Assembly (NCBI GenBank): GCA_964481825.1
Contig: CAYZUE010000008.1
Coordinates: 1 to 36,256 of the forward strand
Direction: 5' to 3'
Length of the DNA stretch: 36,256 nucleotides
Source: CAYZUE01 sp964481825
Lineage (GTDB): Archaea; Hydrothermarchaeota; Hydrothermarchaeia; Hydrothermarchaeales; JALUUU01
Shown: positions 1-7,800 of the stretch, piece after piece
Layout of the letters: each line of letters starts with the position of its first letter
How positions within the stretch are numbered: the first letter of the stretch is position 1
Translations under genes and position numbers: made by a program
Notes under the pieces: model-generated
What the model was told of the DNA's origin: nothing
The model's database searches: none
What the model saw: the letters and a program-made list of their open reading frames with translations, nothing else

Positions 1-816
1 TTGTCCAGTTATAGGAGCGCAAAGCATTGAATATTGATGAATCTTCATCATTGCTTCAATTATTGTTTTGTTACAAGCCGCGTAACCTATGCGTAACCCA
101 GTCATAGCATATGATTTTGAGAATCCATTTAAAAGAACAGTCCGGTCTTTCATACCATTTAAAGATGCAAATGACACATGTTTAGTATTATAGGTGAGTT
201 TATCATACACTTCGTCACTTATAACTATTAAATCGTGATTATTTGCAACATCTGCAATCTCTTCAAGATTTTTTTTCCTCATTATAGCGCCTGTTGGATT
301 ATTCGGATAATTCAGGATTAATACTTTAGTTTTGTCTGTAATTTTTTTCTCGATTTTTTCAGGCAATACCTTGAACTCATCTTCAACATCGGTATTTACT
401 ATTTTAGGGATTCCTCCTGTGAATATAGTACAAGGTTTATAGGATACATAGCTAGGTTCATGAAGGATAACTTCTTCACCAGGATTTATTAGGGCTCTAA
501 GTGCTAGGTCAAAACCTTCACTTACTCCAACGGTTACTAATATTTCGTCGTTTGGATCATATTGAAGAGAGTAATCCGTATTAAGTTTCTTAGAAATCTG
601 TTGTCGAAGTTCTAAGATACCATAATTTGAAGTGTACATTGTGTATCCTTGTTCTAAGGAATACATGCATGCTTCCCTGATGTGCCAAGGAGTTACAAAA
701 TCCGGCTCTCCTACTCCTAAGGAAATTACATCTTCGATACCCATTACAAGTTCAAAGAACTTCCTAATGCCTGATGGAGGAACACCTCTGGCCCTTTCTG
801 ATATTTTCCTTTTCAT
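1..816 (-). CDS. Class I/II PLP-dependent aminotransferase, 3' end cut by window edge
   Basis: The minus strand reads open from an ATG at 816 to the first base of the window, giving the first 272 residues of a fold-type I aminotransferase; the C-terminal third is outside. Visible landmarks are GVGEPDF (34-40), NYPNNPTGA (169-177), DEVY (201-204) and the PLP lysine in GFSKSYAMTG (Lys234), followed by LRIGYA. These are the signatures of the aspartate/aromatic aminotransferase subgroup; the amino acid used cannot be told from the fragment. It starts 4 nt after the stop of the Lrp-type regulator upstream, so the two are almost certainly one transcript, and the regulator may respond to the substrate or product of this enzyme (inference). 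Confidence 0.9.
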   Translation of the reverse strand, partial: MKRKISERARGVPPSGIRKFFELVMGIEDVISLGVGEPDFVTPWHIREACMYSLEQGYTMYTSNYGILELRQQISKKLNTDYSLQYDPNDEILVTVGVSEGFDLALRALINPGEEVILHEPSYVSYKPCTIFTGGIPKIVNTDVEDEFKVLPEKIEKKITDKTKVLILNYPNNPTGAIMRKKNLEEIADVANNHDLIVISDEVYDKLTYNTKHVSFASLNGMKDRTVLLNGFSKSYAMTGLRIGYAACNKTIIEAMMKIHQYSMLCAPITGQ

Positions 817-820
817 ACGG

Positions 821-1300
821 CTATGGGCTTATTGCCAACCTTTTATTTGCTTCTTCACCAAAAAGAACATCTCCATCTTCTTTGTAACGCTTCAACATAA
901 AGTGGGTATTTGTTCCAGTTACTTGATCTAAAGGAGCTAATTTATCAGATACAAAGAAAGCAACTTCCTTATAGTCTTTACCCCTAACAAGAACTGAGAG
1001 ATCATATTTACCTGAAATTAAGTAAAGTGTTCTTACTTCAGGGAAGCGCATTATCCGCTCTGCTACTGCATCATATCCTCTATCACGCTCAGGAACCACA
1101 TTTACATCTATCATCGCATAAACTTCTTTTTTACCTGCCAATTCCCAATTTATTACGGTTTTATATTTTCTGATGACTTGTTTTTTTTCCATCTCCTCTA
1201 TCTTATTCTTGATGGCTTCTTCAGGTTGGTTGGTTATGGAGGAGATTTCTTTTGCCGATAATCTAGCATCTTTCTCAAGGATTCTAAGGATTTTTTTCAT
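821..1300 (-). CDS. Lrp/AsnC family transcriptional regulator
   Basis: This 159-residue protein has the two-domain Lrp layout: an N-terminal helix-turn-helix (LSAKEISSITNQ region, about residues 13-60) and a C-terminal RAM/ACT-like effector domain (about 65-145; VYAMIDVNV, VRTLYLISGKYDLSVLV). I chose the ATG at 1300 rather than the GTG at 1309 because a GGTGA ribosome-binding sequence lies 5 nt before it. It is co-transcribed with the aminotransferase that follows. Proteins of this family bind amino acids and usually regulate their own operon; the inverted repeat just upstream is a possible operator. Ligand unknown. Confidence 0.9.
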   Translation of the reverse strand: MKKILRILEKDARLSAKEISSITNQPEEAIKNKIEEMEKKQVIRKYKTVINWELAGKKEVYAMIDVNVVPERDRGYDAVAERIMRFPEVRTLYLISGKYDLSVLVRGKDYKEVAFFVSDKLAPLDQVTGTNTHFMLKRYKEDGDVLFGEEANKRLAISP

Positions 1301-1318
1301 AACTATCACCTAGTGGAG

Positions 1319-1340
1319 GTTCATTCTATGAATTTAAAAG
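1319..1340. promoter_or_regulatory. Putative Lrp-operon promoter/operator
   Basis: A TTTAAA core (about 1333-1338) lies about 35 bp upstream of the Lrp start and, being self-complementary, could act as a TATA box in both directions. Between it and the gene is the imperfect inverted repeat TTCATTCTATGAA (about 1320-1332), placed where an autoregulator could block initiation. This is inference from sequence and position only. Confidence 0.35.
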
Positions 1341-1359
1341 TTTTTGCATGTTAGAAACT

Positions 1360-1640
1360 TTGATATTATACAAGCCTGTTCTTCGAAGGATGGTACGAGT
1401 GAAGTAAAGACTTTGATATGAGTATCGTTGCATAAGAATAGGTACACAGCGCCCTACAGTCTCCTCTAGAGGTTGTATAATACATTCGATGAAATGAGGA
1501 AAACCCGGGGGCTGAACAGTGGGCTGTCAATAAAACCTTTCTCTACAGTAAGAGGGTCCCCTCGTTAGCGTTAGACTAATGTCAGAGCTGTGATCGTGGG
1601 TGTTAGAGAGTAGGATACATGACAGCCCCATTCTATGGAT
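1360..1640. ncRNA. Candidate structured non-coding RNA
   Basis: No reading frame of useful length occurs here, yet the stretch is visibly richer in G+C than the surrounding intergenic DNA and contains foldable elements. GGGCTGTCA (1521-1529) is the exact reverse complement of TGACAGCCC (1620-1628), closing a domain of about 90 nt. Inside it GAGG-GTCC-CCTC (1552-1563) is a tight hairpin, and CCTCTAGAGG (1464-1473) lies outside as a palindrome. I looked for the conserved cores of RNase P RNA and SRP RNA on both strands and did not find them. Strand and boundaries are uncertain. A structured RNA or the relic of an inserted element are both possible. Confidence 0.35.
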
Positions 1641-1950
1641 AATATACATTGTGGTTAATTGTTCTCAGATGTATTGAAGAATAAGGGGTCAAGTACTGAA
1701 ATTGATTTAATTGTTATTACATAATTACAAGAAGAAAAGATTAGGAGTTATTATAATTCTAGTCGCGGAATAATAAAGAAGGCTAAAATGGTTTCAGAAA
1801 AAGGTGAGTAACTAAATTTGTAATAGGTTTATACTCAGAGTTAATAAATGTCCAGAGAGGGGGACGTTATAATTATAAAGGGTAAAAATGACAATATGAA
1901 AACTGACCAAGTTAATACTAAAATTGAAAAAGTAACTGTAAGGCTTAGAT
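1641..1950. other. Intergenic stretch with no recognisable feature
   Basis: AT-rich sequence between the structured interval and the Toprim gene. The only open frame is a 24-codon one starting near 1897 that overlaps the Toprim start in another frame and has no convincing ribosome-binding site. The Toprim promoter presumably lies here but no single TATA box stands out. Confidence 0.5.
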
Positions 1951-2340
1951 ATGAATTTAACGAAATTTGAATTTTTAATTGAAGAAATCAAAGAGCTTAT
2001 AGATTACTCTCAAGTATATCCTATAATTGTTGAGGGTCCTAAAGATGAAATAGCTCTACGATGCTTAGGATTAGAGGGAAAGTTCTTCAAAATTTCCACC
2101 GCACCATTCTACGAAGTGGTTGAAAAAATAGTTGATAAATACTCAGATGTAATACTCTTTACGGACATTGATAAAGAAGGGCAAAAATTCGCCAATAAAC
2201 TTAACAATTATTTTTCACAGAAGGGTGTTAGAGTTATTGATAAATATAGGTTCAGCATCATGAGCCTACTTGACGTTCACCAGGTTGAGAGTGTGGCCAA
2301 GCGCCTTCAAATCATTGAGAGGCAAGTTTATAGATACTAA
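1951..2340 (+). CDS. Toprim domain protein (UPF0292-like)
   Basis: A 129-residue stand-alone Toprim domain. The two hallmark motifs are present: the Glu motif in IIVEGPKDEIALRCLG (about 27-42) and the metal-binding DxD motif in VILFTDIDKEGQ (about 67-78). Small single-domain Toprim proteins of this size are common in archaea (UPF0292) and resemble the nuclease/primase catalytic core of RNase M5 and DnaG, but their substrate is not established. It lies 11 nt upstream of the GAPDH gene in the same direction, so co-transcription is likely though no functional link is obvious. Confidence 0.75.
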   Translation: MNLTKFEFLIEEIKELIDYSQVYPIIVEGPKDEIALRCLGLEGKFFKISTAPFYEVVEKIVDKYSDVILFTDIDKEGQKFANKLNNYFSQKGVRVIDKYRFSIMSLLDVHQVESVAKRLQIIERQVYRY

Positions 2341-2351
2341 GGAGGTATTTT

Positions 2352-3347
2352 ATGATAAGAGTAGCGATTAATGGTTTTGGTCGGATAGGAAGAAATGTTT
2401 TCAGAGCGGGGATAGATGAAAAGAATATTGAGTTTGTTGCTTTGAATGATCTAATGGATCCAAATACTCTAGGACATTTGCTAAAATATGATTCAATTCA
2501 TGGGAGATTTAGTGGAAACGTAAAAGAAAAAAACGGAAATCTTGAGATTAATGGAAAGATATTGGAAGTTTATGATAAAAGAGATCCTGCTGAACTACCT
2601 TGGGATGAATTAGATATTGACATCGTTGTGGAATCTACTGGATTTTTCACTCATCGGGCTGGGGCAAAAAAACATCTTGACGCTGGAGCAGATAAGGTAG
2701 TTATTTCAGCACCAGCGGTGGACCCAGATATCACAATCGTAATGGGAGTAAATCATAAAGATTACAAATCGAATTATTCCATCATTTCTAATGCTAGCTG
2801 TACAACGAATTGTTTAGCACCAGTAGCTAAAGTTCTAGATCAAAAATTTGGAATTAATCAAGGATTTTTAAGTACATGTCACTCTTATACAAGTTCTCAA
2901 CGAATATTAGATTTACCTCATCGTGATTTGAGACGATCTAGAGCTGCGGCACTATCTATTATTCCAACTACAACCGGAGCTGCAAAGGCAATAGGAATTG
3001 TTTTGCCAAATCTCAATGGGAAGTTGGATGGTATGTCTCTCCGAGTACCCACCCCCAATGGATCAATAAATGATTTAGTCGCTGAACTTCGTGAAGATAC
3101 GACTAAACGGGATATAAACAATGCATTTAGAAGTGCTGCAGAGAATGAACTTAATGGAATAATGGAGTATACGGAAGAACCAATAGTATCACGAGACATT
3201 ATTGACAATCCACATTCTTCGATAGTTGATGGCCTTAGCACAAATGTTCTAGGTGACAAGGGAAATTTTGTAAAAGTTCTCTCATGGTATGATAATGAAT
3301 GGGGATTCTCGAGCAGAATAATAGATTTAATCAAATATGTATCTTGA
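2352..3347 (+). CDS. gap: Glyceraldehyde-3-phosphate dehydrogenase, type I (bacterial/eukaryotic class)
   Basis: A full-length 331-residue phosphorylating GAPDH of the classical class. The N-terminal Rossmann motif INGFGRIGRN (6-15), an Asp at position 33 (favouring NAD), the catalytic SNASCTTNC with Cys150, and the paired His177 (STCHSYT) are all present, as are the C-terminal SWYDNEWGFSSR segment and anion-site residues. It interconverts glyceraldehyde-3-phosphate and 1,3-bisphosphoglycerate in the cytosol. Most archaea use a different, type II GAPDH with little similarity to this one, so the gene was probably acquired from bacteria. A strong GGAGGT site 5 nt before the ATG fixes the start. 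Confidence 0.95.
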   Translation: MIRVAINGFGRIGRNVFRAGIDEKNIEFVALNDLMDPNTLGHLLKYDSIHGRFSGNVKEKNGNLEINGKILEVYDKRDPAELPWDELDIDIVVESTGFFTHRAGAKKHLDAGADKVVISAPAVDPDITIVMGVNHKDYKSNYSIISNASCTTNCLAPVAKVLDQKFGINQGFLSTCHSYTSSQRILDLPHRDLRRSRAAALSIIPTTTGAAKAIGIVLPNLNGKLDGMSLRVPTPNGSINDLVAELREDTTKRDINNAFRSAAENELNGIMEYTEEPIVSRDIIDNPHSSIVDGLSTNVLGDKGNFVKVLSWYDNEWGFSSRIIDLIKYVS

Positions 3348-3390
3348 CTTTATTAAAAAAATCATTTAGATAATATTAGATTAATTTCAC

Positions 3391-3639
3391 TCATTTTGCA
3401 ACTGTCCTCAATGTTTTTTTCCCTTTTTGTGTTGCAAAATATCTATCTTCTTCTCTCTCCTTAGATTTTTCAACAAGCTCCTTTCCCAAAAGTTCATCAA
3501 TGGTCTTAACTACAATTAATTCGGGAATTCTGAGCCTATGAGAAATCTCTCTCTGTGTTGAGAATCCAGAACAAAGAATCTCAAGTATTCTGTGACGGTG
3601 TTTATTTGCTTTGATAAAGCCTAAAATTTCATAATCCAT
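3391..3639 (-). CDS. Small winged-helix DNA-binding protein
   Basis: This 82-residue protein is almost entirely one winged helix-turn-helix domain of the archaeal ArsR/MarR-like kind: helices around HRHRILEILCSG, FSTQREISHRLRIPELIVVKTIDELLGKELVEK, then a wing with RYFATQKGKKTL. Its start at 3639, preceded by AGGTGA, lies 10 nt inside the end of the nicotinate phosphoribosyltransferase gene in another frame, so the two are translationally coupled. That suggests, without proving, that it regulates NAD salvage or its own operon. No ligand-binding domain is present. Confidence 0.75.
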   Translation of the reverse strand: MDYEILGFIKANKHRHRILEILCSGFSTQREISHRLRIPELIVVKTIDELLGKELVEKSKEREEDRYFATQKGKKTLRTVAK

Positions 3640-4795
3640 CTAAATTCACCTGTTGAAGTTGTTTTAAAACATAGTTTCGTATTTCTTCAACTTTCGGTAT
3701 ATTTGCAACAATCTTGCCGTCTTTAATTATGGGCTTTAGGAAATTTTCCATCCTTCCTTTACAGGAGGTACATCTAGTAATCTCATTATTATAGGAAATT
3801 ATTAAGTTCAAGCAAGAGGTGCATCTAAAGACCTCCTTTTTACCACTTAACTTCCCTCTTTTTGATATTGGTTTACCCTCTATCTCTACAATGTCCATAG
3901 CAAAATCAATGATTTTAGAATTACTAATACTAGTTCCAATCCCAAACCCCCAAACTTTATTCAATTTTGGAATATTATCCTCATCTATCCCTCCAGATAC
4001 AAAAATTTTAACATTTTCATATCCTCTGATGTCTAATTCCCATCTCACTTCTTCAACAATTCGATTCATATTACCCCTTCTAGATTCAGGAGTATCTAAA
4101 CGAACACCAAAAATATCTTTGACATTCTCTGCTGCCATAATGGATTCAGCTTTCTCATCATATAATGTATCTACAAGAGCTATCCGGGGTATTGATTTAT
4201 GAATCCCTTTGTCATAGAGTTTCCAGGCCTTTATCTGGTCTCCCACAATAAGCACAAATGCATGTGGCATAGTTCCGGTAGCTTTCTTTCCAATTAGCTT
4301 CTGGGCAGCAACTCCTGAAAAACCGTCAACACCTCCAATGTATGCAGCTCTATCTATCATAGGTGAAATCGATGGATGCATCCTACGGATTCCGAAGCTC
4401 AATATGTATTTTTTCTTTGCCGCTTTTCGGAACCTCGCAGCTTTTGTTGATATGCCTGATGATTGGCAAATAAAGCCCAGTATAGCAGTCTCTAACTCGG
4501 CAAAGAGGGTATATTCCCCTTCCAATCGAAGAACAGGCTGGTAAGGCTGAAAAATACTTCCCTCTGGAAGTGAGTAAACGTCTATATTAATACCCTCTAA
4601 GAGTTTAGTTACTTCCTCGATTCCTGAAAGAACTCCCCATGGATAATTGTTAGGTAAAGATCCAGCTGTGATTTCAACAATAACTCTTTTCTTTATACCT
4701 TCCTTTACCAGGACTTTCTTAGCTCTGGAAAAGTATATATCAGTGCTTCTACCTTCCTTTATATCCTCATCTTTAGCAGTGTGGAAAATAACCAT
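3629..4795 (-). CDS. pncB: Nicotinate phosphoribosyltransferase with C-terminal zinc ribbon
   Basis: A 388-residue member of the NAPRTase family, which joins nicotinate to PRPP to make nicotinate mononucleotide in NAD salvage. The N-terminal quinolinate-PRTase-like domain (to about 110) is followed by the barrel domain, with FGIRRMHP (about 135), GVDGFSGVAAQKLIGKKATGTMPHAF and the phosphate-binding region FVSGGIDEDNIPKL...GFGIGTSISN. The archaeal version seen here adds a C-terminal CxxC-x(n)-CxxC zinc ribbon (CTSC...CTSC, about 325-345). It heads a two-gene unit with the overlapping winged-helix gene. The alternative, a nadC-type quinolinate enzyme, is less likely because of the length, the HAF segment and the zinc ribbon. 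Confidence 0.88.
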   Translation of the reverse strand: MVIFHTAKDEDIKEGRSTDIYFSRAKKVLVKEGIKKRVIVEITAGSLPNNYPWGVLSGIEEVTKLLEGINIDVYSLPEGSIFQPYQPVLRLEGEYTLFAELETAILGFICQSSGISTKAARFRKAAKKKYILSFGIRRMHPSISPMIDRAAYIGGVDGFSGVAAQKLIGKKATGTMPHAFVLIVGDQIKAWKLYDKGIHKSIPRIALVDTLYDEKAESIMAAENVKDIFGVRLDTPESRRGNMNRIVEEVRWELDIRGYENVKIFVSGGIDEDNIPKLNKVWGFGIGTSISNSKIIDFAMDIVEIEGKPISKRGKLSGKKEVFRCTSCLNLIISYNNEITRCTSCKGRMENFLKPIIKDGKIVANIPKVEEIRNYVLKQLQQVNLDGL

Positions 4796-4851
4796 ATTTC
4801 ACATATTACTAGAATACGTTTAAAATATTTTCTACATCAAATAATAAAAAT

Positions 4852-5544
4852 TCAATAAAATAATGCTCTAACTGTAATAATTATACCTAATATCGTAACT
4901 ATTAAACCGCTTATGAGAGGCATAATTTTAATTATTCTCGATTCAGAATCAAAATTATTTAAGAGGGATGATGATGTTTTACAGATTAATATGCCAATTC
5001 CTACAAGAGTAACTCCAAGTCCAATACTTAATGATAAAACTACTGCTAATCCTGGTAAAACAGTACCTTTAGAAACAGCTAAGATTATAATAGCTAATGC
5101 AGCAGGGCAAGGCACAATTCCCCCAGCTAAACCAAGAGAAATAAGACTCTTGTTACTAATTTTCTGGTTTTCATTAGACAAATGTTTATGTCTATTCTCG
5201 CTAAAATTAGAAGACGACGGATTTATAGTTCCAAGGATTGATCGAGCTCTAATCAACATCCATATTCCAATACCGATTACTATTATTCCTGCACTAAGTT
5301 CTAATAGATGTTCAATTTTATCATGAATATAATAGGAAGTAGCAAGTGTAGCTAATATTCCTAGCATAATTACAGTGAAAGTATGAGTCAGAGTGATAGT
5401 AATTCCAAGAACAAATGCATCTTTCACAGTTCCTTTTGAACCGATTAGATAAGCAGCTACGATTGATTTTCCATGCCCAGGCTCTAAAGCATGAATTGCC
5501 CCCAATATGAAAGCACCAACCAAGGAGATATTATCAAATTCCAT
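4852..5544 (-). CDS. NicO-family nickel/cobalt permease
   Basis: A 230-residue integral membrane protein with about six predicted transmembrane segments. The first carries AIHALEPGHGKSIVAAYLIG (about 17-36), the His/Asp-rich signature of the NicO/RcnA family of nickel and cobalt transporters, and a later segment has GGIVPCPAALAI. Segments 3 and 4 are separated by a hydrophilic loop of about 30 residues (NPSSSNFSENRHKHLSNENQ region, including two His) that could face the metal. It is the last gene of an operon with cbiM and a CbiN-like gene. NicO proteins may import or export Ni/Co; the company of CbiM favours uptake. Confidence 0.82.
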   Translation of the reverse strand: MEFDNISLVGAFILGAIHALEPGHGKSIVAAYLIGSKGTVKDAFVLGITITLTHTFTVIMLGILATLATSYYIHDKIEHLLELSAGIIVIGIGIWMLIRARSILGTINPSSSNFSENRHKHLSNENQKISNKSLISLGLAGGIVPCPAALAIIILAVSKGTVLPGLAVVLSLSIGLGVTLVGIGILICKTSSSLLNNFDSESRIIKIMPLISGLIVTILGIIITVRALFY

Positions 5545-5573
5545 TCAATTTCCACCATCACATTTAGAGGGGT

Positions 5574-5681
5574 TCAGCGGTTTTTACGAATCCATATCTC
5601 TTTTGCAATTAGTATTCCAGCAAAGAAACCAGTACTGGTTCCAATACCATTGAGGACATCTAAGGTCAACCACTCAGCCAT
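5574..5681 (-). CDS. 35-residue single-pass membrane peptide in Ni/Co operon
   Basis: A very short gene lying between the CbiN-like gene and nicO. Its ATG overlaps the preceding stop codon by one base (TAATG), and it ends with TGA 29 nt before nicO. The product starts MAEWLTLDVLNGIGTSTGFF and continues with a hydrophobic helix and a basic end (IWIRKNR), the profile of a single-pass membrane peptide with its C-terminus inside. Tight coupling and gap-free operon packing argue that it is translated. It may be an accessory subunit of the metal transporter, in the way that small CbiN/NikL-type subunits assist CbiM, but I recognise no family. Confidence 0.6.
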   Translation of the reverse strand: MAEWLTLDVLNGIGTSTGFFAGILIAKEIWIRKNR

Positions 5682-5986
5682 TAAACTCTCTCCTTTTTAA
5701 CAAAAAACATATTGCCTCCGAAAAGGAAAATCCAGAAATATCCAAAGATAATACCAGCAAAAAGTCCTGCAAGCGTGAATGAAATATTCTCTCCCAGATC
5801 CCCATAAGACACAGGAGTACTTACTTCTTTTTCTGAGACTTCAGCTGCTAATTCCTCAACAAGAGCATCCGTACCTCCTAAATCGCCAACATTAATCCCA
5901 AAGAATGCGCCCAGACATGTTATTAAAATAATAGTTATCCACATGATTAAGACAGTTCTTGTAAATTTATCAAACAATTCGATCAC
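5681..5986 (-). CDS. CbiN-like Ni/Co transport accessory membrane protein
   Basis: About 101 residues with a transmembrane helix near each end (about 10-30 and 70-92) joined by an acidic extracytoplasmic loop (DALVEELAAEVSEKEVSTPVSYGDLGENISF). That two-helix topology, size and position directly after cbiM match the CbiN subunit of energy-coupling cobalt/nickel transporters, although sequence similarity is too weak for me to be certain. The gene begins with GTG inside the end of cbiM (17-nt overlap) and its stop overlaps the start of the 35-residue peptide, so the whole unit is translationally coupled. Confidence 0.6.
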   Translation of the reverse strand: MIELFDKFTRTVLIMWITIILITCLGAFFGINVGDLGGTDALVEELAAEVSEKEVSTPVSYGDLGENISFTLAGLFAGIIFGYFWIFLFGGNMFFVKKERV

Positions 5987-6635
5987 CCATGCCTGACTTA
6001 TTTAAGAGTTCAGACTTATTGTTTGCAATATAATGGATTATTCCAGCGGTAAAAACTAATTCTACTATAGCCAATGGTATTTGAGTAAATGCAAAACCCG
6101 TCATAAAAATCTTCCACAGTGCCATAACATTACCATCAGTACCCAGAGAAAGTGCTAGAGTAAAAGCTGTTCCAACATATGTAAGCATATCACCAACAAA
6201 TCCTGCTAAACCTGCTGATATCCAGAAGCTTAGTCCGATTTTTCGAAGAGCTAAATAAATGAATAGACCGGAAAAAGTTCCAATTATCCCCATATTTATG
6301 GTATTCGCTCCAAGGGTTGTTAATCCACCATGTGCCAGAAACATATGGAAGAATAATCCAATAGTGCTAATAACGACTGTTGGAAATCCACCTACTAATA
6401 TTGCGGCCAGGGGAGTTCCGATGGGATGAGAACTTGAGCCAGTTACGGGAACAGGTATATGCCAGATAGATATAACGAAGACTGCTGCACCCATGAGTGC
6501 TAATTTTGGAATGTATTCAGGGTTTTCTTGGCTTTTTTTCTTAATCTCTCTAACTCCTATAGCAATGAATAAAATAGTTATAGCATAGGTTATCGCTATC
6601 CATTTACCAGTTAAAATACCATCCGCGATATGCAT
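5970..6635 (-). CDS. cbiM: Cobalt/nickel ECF-type substrate-binding membrane protein CbiM
   Basis: CbiM is the substrate-specific membrane subunit of Co/Ni energy-coupling transporters. I place the start at the ATG of 6635, not the GTG of 6674, because the family needs a mature N-terminus beginning Met-His (here MHIADGILTG), in which the His2 side chain and free amino end coordinate the metal; a GAGG site lies upstream. The 221 residues show the usual seven hydrophobic segments and the conserved second metal region SIWHIPVPVTGSSSHPIGTPLAAILVGG with its His pair. No ATPase (CbiO) or coupling protein (CbiQ) gene is in the window, so these are either elsewhere or the NicO protein takes their part. 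Confidence 0.9.
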   Translation of the reverse strand: MHIADGILTGKWIAITYAITILFIAIGVREIKKKSQENPEYIPKLALMGAAVFVISIWHIPVPVTGSSSHPIGTPLAAILVGGFPTVVISTIGLFFHMFLAHGGLTTLGANTINMGIIGTFSGLFIYLALRKIGLSFWISAGLAGFVGDMLTYVGTAFTLALSLGTDGNVMALWKIFMTGFAFTQIPLAIVELVFTAGIIHYIANNKSELLNKSGMGDRIV

Positions 6636-6674
6636 AATAGATCTGCCTCTTATCTCACCCCCTAGCCTCTTCAC

Positions 6675-6688
6675 ATATATATAATAAG
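6675..6688 (-). promoter_or_regulatory. TATA box of the cbiM operon
   Basis: On the minus strand a TTATATATAT run lies about 40-50 bp before the cbiM ATG at 6635, which would give a short leader holding the purine-rich GAGG ribosome-binding site. It is the most TATA-like element in the 180-bp gap. No metal-regulator operator was recognised. Confidence 0.45.
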
Positions 6689-6816
6689 TTATTTGGTTAA
6701 TGTTTATAAACCATTAGGTTTAAGAAGTAATGTATGTTCAAAACTCTGAGCAGTGAAACAAGGAGAAAAATATCAATGTTTTATGTAAAATATATTATTT
6801 AGTAATAGTGAATTTT

Positions 6817-7719
6817 TCACCTCATCATTCTTGTCTGAAGGCCAAGAAGAGGGATTTCAATTAGGGGAGCAATAGCAATAACAGCCGCTACCATTGGCAA
6901 ATCAGGAAATGCGCCGATAGCGATTGCAAGAGCAATAGGAGAATTTCTTGCGGAAACTGTAAAATTTAGAAGTATAGCTTCTTTAATATTGAATTTAAAC
7001 ATGTACTGGAGAATCTTAGAAAATATGTACATGAAAAAGAAGAATAAGAAGACGGGAATTATAATAACTGGGATTCTTCCAATGTTATCAATAAACAAGT
7101 TTCCATTAGAGGCAAACATCACAATCACTATGATACAAAAAAATAATATTTGAGACTTTGAAATAATATTGTTGATATACTCCATCCTTATTTTTCTTGA
7201 AATTACTGCAAGTAAAAGAGGCGCAATTAAGAAAAGACCAATTGTTTCGATAAACAATCTTGTGTCTAAATGGATCTCCCTCCCAAAAAAAATTAGGAGG
7301 TAAAATGGTAATAGAATTATTTGTAAAGTTAAATTGATAGGGATTAGAACTGTTCCTAAAGGAACATTTCCTCGGGCAGAATTTGTAAAAAATAAGAACC
7401 AATCAGTACAGGGCATTATAAAATACATCATCAGCCCTAACAAAAGTGTAAAGTCATTAACGAATATATGGATGAGATACCAGGTAAATAAAGGTATGAA
7501 AATGAAGTTTACAGCTATACTTAAGGAAATAAATCTAAGATTTTTTGTAGCTGTAGATATGGTTTTAACAGGAACTTTAAGGAATATCGCATATAGCATT
7601 AGAATAATTGAAAGTGTTATAATATATGATCCAGTTTCCTGGAAAGTGTACCCAGAAAAGCTTAATATTATCCCAAAGATGATACTAAAGATTAATAATA
7701 AAGGCTCATTGATTGCCAT
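6817..7719 (-). CDS. ACR3/bile-acid:Na+ symporter superfamily transporter, probably arsenite efflux
   Basis: A 300-residue protein with about ten hydrophobic segments. Two features point to the BART superfamily and its ACR3 branch: a membrane segment with MPCTDWFLFFTNSARGNVPLGTV (about 103-125), where the Pro-Cys-Thr matches the conserved Cys of arsenite carriers, and a late segment with TVSARNSPIALAIAIGAF, the cross-over helix region. ACR3 proteins export arsenite or antimonite by proton exchange. The gene stands alone, with no arsenic regulator or reductase beside it, so the substrate is inferred and another anion is possible. Confidence 0.7.
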   Translation of the reverse strand: MAINEPLLLIFSIIFGIILSFSGYTFQETGSYIITLSIILMLYAIFLKVPVKTISTATKNLRFISLSIAVNFIFIPLFTWYLIHIFVNDFTLLLGLMMYFIMPCTDWFLFFTNSARGNVPLGTVLIPINLTLQIILLPFYLLIFFGREIHLDTRLFIETIGLFLIAPLLLAVISRKIRMEYINNIISKSQILFFCIIVIVMFASNGNLFIDNIGRIPVIIIPVFLFFFFMYIFSKILQYMFKFNIKEAILLNFTVSARNSPIALAIAIGAFPDLPMVAAVIAIAPLIEIPLLGLQTRMMR

Positions 7720-7800
7720 ATTAAAAAAGATTTAGATAATCGAATTAATAATAACTTCTATTTTTTTATTTAATTTTTTGTTTTTTTATATAATAAATAA

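Noticed and set aside
1360..1640. RNase P RNA or SRP RNA in the non-coding interval
   Set aside because: Neither the conserved P4/CR-I core of RNase P nor the SRP S-domain GGAAGG-type motif was found on either strand.
1897..1971. Short leader peptide (24 codons) before the Toprim gene
   Set aside because: No ribosome-binding site, no conserved feature, and overlaps the Toprim start in another frame.
2918..3334. Large opposite-strand open frame within the GAPDH gene
   Set aside because: Antisense shadow of a well-supported coding gene with no motif of its own.
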